This document shows positions 55,022 through 64,000 of a stretch of DNA of 64,000 nucleotides, one piece after another. This DNA is from Primula veris (taxonomy: Eukaryota; Streptophyta; Magnoliopsida; Ericales; Primulaceae): contig OY821740.1 of NCBI GenBank assembly GCA_963682055.1, positions 38,832,795 through 38,896,794 on the forward strand, given 5' to 3'. The position numbers were made by a program, and so were the translations under genes. The notes under the pieces were generated by a model, which was given only the letters and a program-made list of their open reading frames with translations, had not been told where the DNA came from and searched no databases. How positions within the stretch are numbered: the first letter of the stretch is position 1; every line of letters starts with the position of its first letter.

Positions 55022-56089
55022 AGGTGGAGGCTTGTCTGTTCTTCTTTTATTTGAATTTTATTTTATATTTTGTTTAAATTTTATTATTTTAAATTAAAAC
55101 ATTTTGAAGGCTTTGAATATATATTATGAGAATAGTTTGACTACTCCTAATATAGGGGGAGTGTCCCAATCCAAAATTTTGACAGTGTAACAACTTTTAC
55201 GCAGTGAATCGTGCGAATATTTTGTGTTTATTCTTCCAATTTTTAACCATTATTTTCTTTGTTATTTAGCCAAGACACAATAAAAAAAAAATGAGATATT
55301 ATTTTCAATTTTCTATGAGTTTTTCGAATTACAAACACATCCTTCAAGAAATTTTTTAGCTTTGTACATTCATTTACTCGTTTATTGCTCATTGTGTAAT
55401 CAGATACGTTATTTTACCGGGAAATTTTCCCTTTTGTACATCCATTTTACAAAAAAAAATGATTTTATACATAAGTTTCTAAATATTGATTTAGTACACC
55501 CAACTTACAAAGTTGCTTGATTTTGTACATTGCCGTCTATTTTTTTACGGAAATATGTGACATGATATCTCAATTTGCAGTAAAGACTATTTTGTCCCGG
55601 CATATAATTGTAAAATTTTCAATTGAGTACACTCAATTTATAATATTTTGATTTTGTACGCTTAATATACAAAATATTTTGATTTTGTACACCTACTTTC
55701 CAAAACAAAATCAAAATAATCAAAATCTACCAAACTTGAAAAAGTTATAAAGGTTTAAGTTTGATGAGAAAAATAAGTTTTCGGAACTAAAAGGTTTTAA
55801 TATAACTAGGAGCAAATGGCATTACAAAAAGAAGGATTTCGAGATTCAATATTTAGAGATGATCTAAATTTGTCTATAATAGTATCTTTCGTTAGCCAAA
55901 GTATTTTTCTAGGAACAAAAGTAATTTAATCTCATTCTGACTTGGTCATTAGTTAATTCATGTTTTCTGTTCCCGCATTTGTTCATTATTGCACGATAAG
56001 ATAAGAGTCAAAGCTTTATATTTTCCAAACACATGTTGCGAGAAGGCTACAAAGGGATATCGAGCTTCATGGGTATGATCAAGTTTAAT
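55022..56089. other. AT-rich spacer, no gene seen
   Basis: No coding frame with family features. Repeated TTTTGTACA/TTGATTTTGTACA phrases occur at 55430-55700, a local simple repeat without clear ends. Confidence 0.4.
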
Positions 56090-57371
56090 CAGAGGAAAAG
56101 CTTTCCTTGATAAAGGAACAAGATGGAATGTGAAGAATGGGCATCAGTAAATATTTGGGATGATCGATGGGTTCCGTGCATGGGAACCAGTTTTCAAAAC
56201 CAGAGATCCACGGCCTATGGACTGTACACTAACAAAAGTTAGCGATTTCATCTGCCCAACTACAAGGTCTTGGCTAAGTGAGAAATCAGAGACGGTCGTC
56301 AGTTAGTATACTGCAGCTAAGATAACCTCAATTCCATTAAGTTGGACAAATAAAGATGACAAAGTTATTTGGCATTTTTCGAGTGATGGTGCCTTAAATG
56401 GGTCCGCGGACCCAAGTTACTCTACAGGTCCAGATCCAAAGTGTTGGAAATCAATTTGGCATGCTAATACGGGCCCCTCGAGTCCAACATTTTATTTGGA
56501 GAGCAATGTCCAATTCCTTGGCCACAAAGGAAAATTTGTTCAAAATAAAATGTGCTCAAGATCCGATGTGTTTGTTATGTAAAGACAAAGTGGAGACCGT
56601 CGAACATGTGTTACTCGAATGTCAATGGACCAGGCCGGTCTGGTTTGCTTCTTCCCTTGGTATTCGTGTAAACCCGTCAAGCATCATATTGTTCGTACAA
56701 TGGTTCAAGGAGGAGATAAAAAAACTGCCCCCTGATAATCGGGTGGAGCTAGTCATGAACTTGTGTTGGCATATTTGGAAGGCGAGGAATGAATTTGTTT
56801 TCGATAATATAGAACCGAACCCGTTGCAACTAAAGTTTAAAGCGGCCAGGTTGCATACGGATTATATAAAAGAGTGTTTTAACAAGAACACCTTAAGTAA
56901 CAACCAAGGTCAAAAAAGTGGTGTATCGCGTAGGTGGAGTAAACCTCCTGCAGGTTTTGTCAAAATAAATGTTGATGCATTTTTGTGAAAGATAACAATA
57001 GAGTCGGGGGGAGGACTAATTGTTCGGAAAGAGTTAGGACAAAGCATTGATTTGTGGAGTGGGTGCTTCAAAGCTAGTTCATCTCTAACGGCGGAAGCTA
57101 TGGTGCTTCGTATTGATTGCTATCGTGCTAAAGATAAAGGTTGGGATATGGTCATTTTCGAATCGGATTGTAATGAGCTAGTTGATGCTATTTTGGCAGA
57201 TGAACTTGCGGGTGCAGTTGAGATACAATCTATTTTAGATGATATTCGAGAAACTCAAAAATCGCTTAATTGGGTATTTTTATGGGGTCGAGGATGTCTA
57301 ATTTCCCGCCTAATTGCTTGGCTAGAAATGCTAGAAAAAATGAATGTAATGATCTAATGTGTATGTATATA

Positions 57372-57408
<37 letters not shown>

Positions 57409-57410
57409 GT
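56090..57410 (+). mobile_element. 3' part of an L1-type LINE
   Basis: Only the C-terminal end of ORF2 remains, ending in a (TA)n tail at about 57366-57410. The 5' part, including reverse transcriptase, is absent, as is usual for 5'-truncated LINE insertions. It lies between two CRT3-derived fragments and may have split them. Confidence 0.75.
56398..57357 (+). pseudogene. LINE ORF2 C-terminus: zf-RVT and RNase H-like domain
   Basis: The zinc-binding RVT domain is visible as VQHFIWRAMSNSLATKENL, then CLLCKDKVETVEHVLLECQW and MNLCWHIWKARNEFVF. KPPAGFVKINVDAF opens the RNase H-like domain, interrupted by a TGA at 56986-56988. It goes on in the same frame to LTAEAMVLRIDCYRAKDKGW and FESDCNELVDAI. 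Upstream DNA (56090-56397) still reads as the preceding linker (VSDFI, ITSIPLSW) with stops. Confidence 0.8.
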
Positions 57411-57420
57411 ATTTATATAT
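57362..57420. repeat. (TA)n microsatellite
   Basis: Two TA runs separated by ATACATAT and ending in ATGTATTTATAT. It follows the LINE remnant. Confidence 0.85.
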
Positions 57421-57822
57421 AACTATTTGTTTATAGTTATGTTAAAAATGTAAATTTATAAACTTTTCGGGTTAAATTCATATGTTTTATAAAATTTAGG
57501 ACTGAAATAGAATTTAAACTTAATTTCGGTCCAATTAAATTGACGGAGGTCTCCAATTTAGAAAAAAAAACGTATAGTTCGGTAACTCAATTGTTAATAT
57601 CAGTAGTTTGATATTTATTTTGTTAATAACGGATAATTGAGAGTACTAAACCTATTTTTTCCTTTAAATGAGTGAATATGTATGCAACAGTTAAGTATCT
57701 AATTTGTCACTTGTAATTAAATACAATGGTTACGCAATCACCGTCATGTAGTCACGTACACTGACGCTGTGATTCATCGACAACGTTAAATGAGGCATTT
57801 TATAAGAGCGCCGTTTGATCAT

Positions 57823-58360
57823 ACTTCCCAGCATGATCAGGAAGAAGACTAGGATGATTATGTACCTTATGGTCATGTAAGCACTCTTTCTCTCAGGGGG
57901 AACCATTGGAGGGCTAGGATGTGTTGCCGCCACCCAAAAAATTTAAAAATATTTTGCAAAACTAGTATACATGGGTAACGATATATTGCAAAATTGGGGC
58001 GGTTACTCTTCAACAACGTTCGTTCTCCGTTGGTGATCGGATCTCTGCTTGCCCGCCTTGCTCTTTGATGTCATGTACTGTCATTTTGTATAATTTTCAG
58101 TACTGACAAAGAAAAATGTCTCGACTTTATCGCTGAATAATCCTAAAAATTGCATAATTGGCTGAATTTTCAGAGAAAAAAAAACAATGACTACTTATAT
58201 ATACAACCCACATATGGTGTAATTATTTATTGAGATTTCTCATCAGTAATGCTATGCAATAATGCAACACTACACAGATTGTACCCAAGTTTGTTAAATG
58301 ACATTACATAATATTAAGTTATTAACCGATTCCAGCCACCTCATAAACCTTAGTACATAG
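57823..58360 (+). pseudogene. Copied CRT3 exon 13 and downstream flank, fragment 2
   Basis: 57823-57893 matches the CRT3 exon 13 region (CAGCATGATC, GGAAGAAGACTA, GGTCATGTAAGC) with a stop inside. 57985-58110 matches 41255-41370. 58200-58310 matches 42300-42420, and 58325-58360 matches 43030-43065. The last CRT3 exon and both insertions found in the original are missing here. A further matching scrap is at about 59895-59985 (original 43063-43160). Confidence 0.75.
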
Positions 58361-58439
58361 CTTCGTGTGGATGCATGTAGCCACAGTTTTACTTTTTGAT
58401 AATATAACCAGTTTTTTATCAACTCAATTAATGGAGTCA

Positions 58440-58640
58440 AATACGTCGCACTTCGTATCAACTCTTATGCGAAATGACGTACAATTTTAATCGGTTTTAA
58501 ATATATAACTAAATTATCGAAACGAAAAATTTTAAATTTTTTATACATAATTCAAATGTTAAATTATATGATAGAATTTAAAAAAAAATTATTTCGACAA
58601 TTTATATATAAGTTATTTGTCGGTCAAAATTATACGTTGT
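58440..58640. mobile_element. Stowaway-like MITE (copy 3, diverged)
   Basis: The interior resembles copies 1 and 2 (TACAATTTTAATCGGTTT, ATAATTCAAATGTTAAATT, GTCGGTCAAAATTATACG). The terminal CTCCCTCC-type sequence is lost or changed. It is immediately followed by a CACTA MITE, whose insertion may have removed its right end. Confidence 0.55.
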
Positions 58641-58648
58641 TTTGTATA

Positions 58649-58841
58649 CACTACAAAATAATGTTTGATTTAATGAGAGTCAAAAGCTGTCACAATGCTA
58701 TCACTAGTTTAAAAATCTGTCACAAATATGTCGCAAATTGACTAAACTGTCATAAAACTGTCACAAAAACCGTCGCTAATAAGCTCATAACAAAAAATAC
58801 CGTCACTAATTCCGTCGCTATTTGGGTATTTTTTTATAGTG
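58649..58841. mobile_element. CACTA-type MITE, copy A
   Basis: Starts CACTACAAAATAATG and ends TTTTTTATAGTG. It is flanked by the 3-bp target duplication ATA (58646-58648, 58842-58844), as expected for CACTA elements. 193 bp, non-coding, with GTCACAAA/TGTCGC-rich interior. Confidence 0.85.
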
Positions 58842-59435
58842 ATATGACTTATAATGTGATACGAAGTGATCCCTATTGTAATATTGATGCATGCTCAGAC
58901 TAATTGTCACCTTGACCATTTTGCTACAATGTTTCTGAATATAATCTAAATATCTAATCGATGTTTTTTTTTTTGTTGAAGATTTTATCTAATCGATGTT
59001 ACATACTAATTGACAGTTACATTCGATGAATGACGCAGGATTTATTGACTTTTTAGCTTTAAGTTTCTACCTTTTTGCTAGTGGGAAAAGACCTAATTAA
59101 ACACCATCATACCACTGTGGCATTGTCTGTTCTTTTCTTGAAGGGTTTTCTAAAACATGAATTGCCCATTCTATATATCATTTTTTCGGATCCTGGCTTA
59201 AATTTTGCAAGGCATGCTGCCCTGGTTAATCACACGTATTCTATTTTTTTTGGTTTGCTTTTAATATTTTGGAATAAACACCGAATGAGTAACACTATCG
59301 TGAATTCAGTCTATTATTATTTAGAGTGTGTTACATACTAAAAACTTAACACATATTAATGAACCAAAAATATCTATTCTAAAATTAATTCATAATTAAA
59401 ACTAAAAAAATATTAAAAACGCAACACATATTAAT

Positions 59436-59617
59436 CACTACAAAAAAATAACCAAATAGCGACGGGATTAGTGACGGTATTTTTTGTTACGAGCTTATTA
59501 GCGACGGTTTTTGTGACGGTTTAGTCAATTTGTGACAGATTTGTGACAGTTTTTTAAATTAGCGACAGACTTGTGACAGCTTTTGACTCTCACTAAATCA
59601 AACATTATTTTGGAGTG
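59436..59617. mobile_element. CACTA-type MITE, copy B, inverted relative to A
   Basis: Starts CACTACAAAAAAATA, ends TTTTGGAGTG and is flanked by AAT on both sides (59433-59435, 59618-59620). The interior is the reverse complement of copy A with scattered changes. Flanking AT-rich DNA (about 59380-59435 and 59638-59683) also repeats in direct orientation. Confidence 0.85.
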
Positions 59618-59989
59618 AATAAAACATAAAATATATACCCTAAAATTAATTCAAAATTAAAACTAAAAAATATTATTGGTTGACACATCCTAAATAATAG
59701 TGCATCAGATCCATATAATTGTTTTTCCATATGTTAATAGAATATAAAAAAAAATTCAAACTTTTTGTTGACCCTCGAATGAAATTGCATTTTATTTAAT
59801 TGTTAAAAAAAAAAAAGTAAACAGGCTGCCCTAAAAAAAAAAAAAAAAAACAGCTAAAACCATTCCCATTTTTCCTCCCAGTAAACTTCTCAACCCAATT
59901 TATTAGTTGATAATATTCTATCAGACTAGCTATCAGTTGATAATATTCATACGATGTTTTTACTTGGCTAAGATCATTATACCATATGA

Positions 59990-61720
59990 GGTGTGGTCTG
60001 CAAATAACCTTCACACACTGTTTATAGTTTATACATATACTACTTTTTTCATTTACTATTTAGGTGTTGCCATCAACCACATGCCTTACTTCAATATATA
60101 TCATAACCCACTTGTTTCTTTAGCAAAATTTTTGTTTTGACTTTTGACATACGCACAGTAACATATACAATGTCTTTTGCAGAAAATCATAGTGGCTGAA
60201 CTCTAAAAGTAAATGACATTTCTATTTAGGTCGAAATAAGCATAATTATCTCGTCGTTGAACCGGCTACTTGTTAACGATCTTCGTTTTTATGATGTACC
60301 GTCAGCTAAAAATTACCATCCAATAGACAAGGATGAGTCTTTATGTATTGTCCTTCCCCCTTTTACTTGTTTCGTCAACAACTTTAATGTACTTTCTTTT
60401 TCAAAGTAGGAAAATGAAGTCGGGAATGTACTCGAACCTTGCATCACTGGGATACTAGAAGCAATGACTATGCGTGCGTGTTTGAAAGATAACACCGTGA
60501 CTACATTCATATTGGTCGCTATATATATACAAAGTACTACCATATACATCTACATTTATATAGTATTATTTTCAGGTCAAGAGTGGGGGTGGGTGTATAC
60601 TGCAAGATTATTAAATTGTTACAAAATTTGACGATATAACGATCATATTACTTAATAGGGTATAAAAATCACTAATTTAAATATAATTGAACCAGTAATA
60701 ATATGTACTGTACTTGGAAACAAAAAAAGAAATCCACAAAGAAAAATGAAATAAAATTCGCATATGGACCCCCACACAGGTTTGGTCATATAGCGGTCGT
60801 TCAACTACTTAAATGTTGATTTTAAAGAAATAAAATAAAAATAAAAATAAAAAGTAAGAAAAAATTAATTATTACGATTGCAATTGTAGGCTCCCTCTCT
60901 CCATTTGTCATTCTTTTTCTTTATCTGCTGGAAAAAAGTACCGAGTGATTACAAAAATAAACATACATTCCCTGAATTAATACTCCCTAATTAATAAATT
61001 AGCTAAAATAATAACTTTTTTCTGCAAGTCAAATGTACAAATCTCGATAAATTAATAAAATGATAATTTTTTTGAAAATCTTTATATAAATATTGATGCT
61101 AACAGAATCATAAATTAATAATCATTAAAAATGACAAATATTACTCGGACGACTTGGTGAAGTATGACTTTGTAGTAGTTTGTATTAATTAAAATTTAAA
61201 TCTATTTGAATGTTATGCATAATTTTTCTAATTGCAATCAAAAGTTATGATATAGTCATTTTAAAATTACACCCAAAAATAGTTATATACACCATAAATG
61301 TTTATTTTCACACGACTAGTTCCAAAAGTATTTTATTATATTCAAATATCATTATCAAATTCATCATTTTTACTGTTACCAAAATCAGTATTCATTAGTT
61401 TTTTTTTAATATATGCGCCAATAAACATATATTATTTTCACACCTGTAATCGAACAATTTATTGACATCCGTTATATTACAATAACCGAAATATCAAGTT
61501 TATTAATATGTTTATCAACCCTGATTTCATGTATTAATTAAAAGTTTATTAAACAAACAAATTTTATAATGTCGAAAATAATTTCATAATTATCGATCGG
61601 AGAAAATTAATAGTCCGATCAATAATGTATATATAAATAATTAAACAGTATTCTGTATTGAATTAGTAACCACTTGGAAACAAGATATAAAAAGCAGGCA
61701 GAAAAAGTTAATCTTACTGT
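59990..61720. other. AT-rich spacer and promoter region of the glyoxalase gene
   Basis: No gene or clear repeat was found. A (TC)n run followed by TA-rich DNA at about 61723-61830 probably lies in the leader or core promoter of the following gene. Confidence 0.4.
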
Positions 61721-61867
61721 CTACTCTCTCTCTCTCTCTCTCTCTCTCTATCGATATATATATAATATATATATCTATAAAATACATACATATATATAAA
61801 TAAATATATATGTATAAATAGAAGATGATGAAGAAAAAGAGATGATTTTAATTTATCTTCGTTTGCC

Positions 61868-63722
61868 ATGACTTCCTTCCCTCGTCCTGCGGTTCTCTAT
61901 CTCTCTCTATAAATCTCTTTCTTATTTTTTTTAAATTTATATATCAAGTATCTATATAATTGTTAGTTGTTTTTATTTAATTTTAGTACAAGACTAGATT
62001 TTTATTTTCTAGCTTTGATCACTTGGATCTTTACGTTCATGGGTTTGTTAATTATGGGATTTTCTTTTAAAATTACTTTTTCATTCTATTTGTTTTCTAA
62101 TGATGGTTTTTTGTTTGGTTTAGTTGATGATAGAAAAAGGGAAGTTATAATTATTAAGAGAAATACTATTTGTTTTCTCCACAAATTTTGAGAGTAGTGA
62201 TGAAGTTAAATGATTTGGAAATATGTTTTTTTTTCTGTTTCCCAATGATGAGAAGCTTAGTTTAGTTGATGATAGAAGGAGGAGAATTATAGTTATTAAG
62301 ACAAATAATTTGTTTTCTTCACAAATTTGAATTTTTTTTTCTCTCAATAGGGAATATAAGAGTAGTGATGAATTTAAATGGTTTGGAAATTTGTTTTTTT
62401 GTTTGTTTTCCAATGACGAGAAGCCTAGTTTTTTTATGACATAAGAAGAGAAATTATAGTTATTTTAGCTACAAATCTGTTTTTTTTTTCTCAATAGGGA
62501 ATATGAGAGTAGTGATGAAGTTAAATGATTTGGAGATTTTTTTTTGTTGAGAAGATGTTTTTGTGTGTTTTCCAATGATGAGAAAGAAGCCTAGTTTAGT
62601 TGATCATAGAAGATCGAAATTGTCATGGTAAGACAAAGAAGTGGTTTTAAAAAAATTGATATTTTTCTCAATAGCGAATAACAGAGTAGTGAAGTTCTTC
62701 TTTTGAGAAGAGAAAATGTTTGAAATCTAAAAACTTGCACCAAACTAAGTATTGTCTTTGTCTTCTTTCTTTTGAAAACAAAAATAGACAGTGACAATAA
62801 ATAATACTGTCTTCCTTCTTCAAGCTCTGTGACAAGGTTATTAAATGTTCTTGTGATATGATGTATCTGTTTATCTGTGGCTTACAAGCGAATAAGCTGG
62901 CTTATCTGTTGTTGATAGAAGGAATTAGGTTCATTCAGCTTGCAATTTTACTTTTAAACAAAAACAACATGAATTTCAAGCCTTGAAACAAACAATCCAA
63001 ATATAATATTAGTATGCCGTACTCGCGACTTCTATGTGTCACTACGAAAAATTTGAAGCCGTTTTCCCTTTTTTTTTGTTTCTATTATATCTAGACGAGG
63101 AAGGGGCTTGGTGTATGGCCAGATGGGCGGCAACTTTGCCTAAGGAAGAACCTATTGTATGGATTTATGCGCTTATTTTCATTTCCATTTAAAACCATTG
63201 ACGGAGTTAGACGATCACTTGGAGTTCCTAAGTTTTGTAGTATTGGCCTCATGTCCTCTTCATTACAAATAGAAATGGTGAGCAAAATTTGGATTTTTGG
63301 TTGCAGATTCGGTGTTTTTTTTTAAATATATATTATAGGATATGATTGTTCAATCTCTGGCCAAATTGATGGATTGAGCGACTCAAAATGATCAACTATG
63401 TCCTTGCACCATAGTACGATGATATAACTAAATTCATCACACAATGATCATATTGCTGATAATTTGTGTTTTTTTGTGGTATCTTATTTATTTATATATT
63501 TATCTATTTATTTTTTATTTTTAGATTCCGTGTCACGGGGATACTTATGCTTATCTTTTACATGACGAGGATACCGGCACAGTTGCGGTTGTCGACCCTT
63601 GTGAAGCTGAACCTGTTATAGAGGCATTATCTAGGAAAAAACGTAATTTGACTTACATATTAAACACTAACCATCATCGTACTGGTGGAAACATGGAGTT
63701 GAAAGAAATGTATGGTGCCAAG
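61868..63722 (+). CDS. Glyoxalase II (hydroxyacylglutathione hydrolase), mitochondrial type, exons 1-3; continues off the right edge
   Basis: Hydrolyses S-lactoylglutathione to lactate and glutathione. Proposed exons: 61868-61891 (MTSFPRPA, least certain), 63095-63277 and 63525-63722. Exon 2 encodes a transit-peptide-like stretch ([20 protein letters not shown], then MSSSLQIEM) typical of plant mitochondrial GLX2. Exon 3 encodes [40 protein letters not shown] and [20 protein letters not shown]. The metallo-beta-lactamase signature T-H-x-H-x-D-H is missing: NTHHHYDHTGGN of the family reads [10 protein letters not shown], with three residues lost and a key His changed. Metal binding should therefore fail unless the enzyme has changed role. 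The first exon has a weak donor (GTTCTC); a different start is possible. Later exons are outside the window. Confidence 0.75.
62090..62700 (+). repeat. About 160-bp tandem repeat, roughly four diverged units, in glyoxalase intron 1
   Basis: Each unit contains TTGTTTTCCAATGATGAGAA, TAGTTGATGATAGAAG, AATTATAGTTATTAAG and GAGTAGTGATGAAGTTAAAT, in this order. Starts are near 62090, 62245, 62400 and 62560. Open frames on either strand through it come from the repeat. Confidence 0.75.
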
Positions 63723-64000
63723 GTATGATAGTTTTATTGTGGAACAGTTCATACATAGCATGTGTTCTTTCACCCAGGAGTAGTATTCATTTGAATTCAT
63801 TAAAATGGAAAATACCTCCACATCTCTGATTTTCCATTGCAAACTTGATGTAAACCAAGATATTTGCTGTTTGCTGTTTGCAGTTTGCAGTTTGAACTAC
63901 TTATCAGGAACTTGATTGACACCCTATCTGGAGTGTTTTCTTATTGTTAATTACTATTGTATAGATAACATATCCCCTATTTTGCATATTGCATGAAATT

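Noticed and set aside
62120..62413. 97-codon minus-strand frame
   Set aside because: It is an antisense reading of the tandem repeat in glyoxalase intron 1. The repeated peptide pattern follows the DNA repeat.

Overview
The window is plant nuclear DNA from a eudicot. It shows intron-rich genes with GT-AG borders, very AT-rich spacers, Stowaway, hAT-like, CACTA and Mutator-type MITEs, and nested LTR retrotransposons. The species cannot be named from the sequence. There are five host genes, two of them cut by the window edges: exon 1 of a class III peroxidase (minus strand, left edge), ribosomal protein eL38 (16.9-19.9 kb), a DUF936 protein (22.9-26.2 kb), a calreticulin-3-type ER chaperone ending in HDEL (36.0-41.0 kb) and the first exons of a mitochondrial-type glyoxalase II (61.9-63.7 kb, right edge).

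Almost everything else is mobile DNA. From 2.49 to 14.39 kb lies a complete, apparently coding-competent Mutator-like element. It carries two convergent genes. One is a 719-aa MULE transposase with three exons. The other is a 1022-aa protein with eleven exons that ends in a ULP1 (C48) SUMO-protease domain, the arrangement known from KAONASHI-type MULEs. All non-coding DNA of the element (leader, introns, intergene) is saturated with the short motif TCAGACTGTTTT in both orientations, while the exons are almost free of it.

From 26.4 to 34.6 kb a young Ty3/gypsy Tat-lineage element (700-bp LTRs with 7 differences by eye) sits about 195 bp behind the DUF936 stop. Its gag-pol frame is broken by five stop codons and one frameshift, and an 86-bp tandem array precedes its 3' LTR. 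At 45.5-46.7 kb is a solo LTR with a perfect 5-bp target duplication. At 46.9-53.7 kb is a decayed Ty1/copia element whose 5' LTR lacks its first 9 bases. Its interior is studded with small hairpins that share one 8-nt loop (CCWGTCGT) but have different stems; I regard this as the most unusual pattern here.

The 3' end of the calreticulin gene has been copied downstream at least twice (54.8-55.0 and 57.8-58.4 kb, plus scraps to 60 kb). The original and the copies were later split by insertions. An L1-type LINE remnant (56.1-57.4 kb) and a pair of inverted CACTA MITEs (58.6 and 59.4 kb) lie in the same stretch.

Exon borders were placed by eye from splice consensus, reading-frame continuity and family similarity. 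I ran no alignment or search, so distances, counts and lineage names are by-eye judgements.
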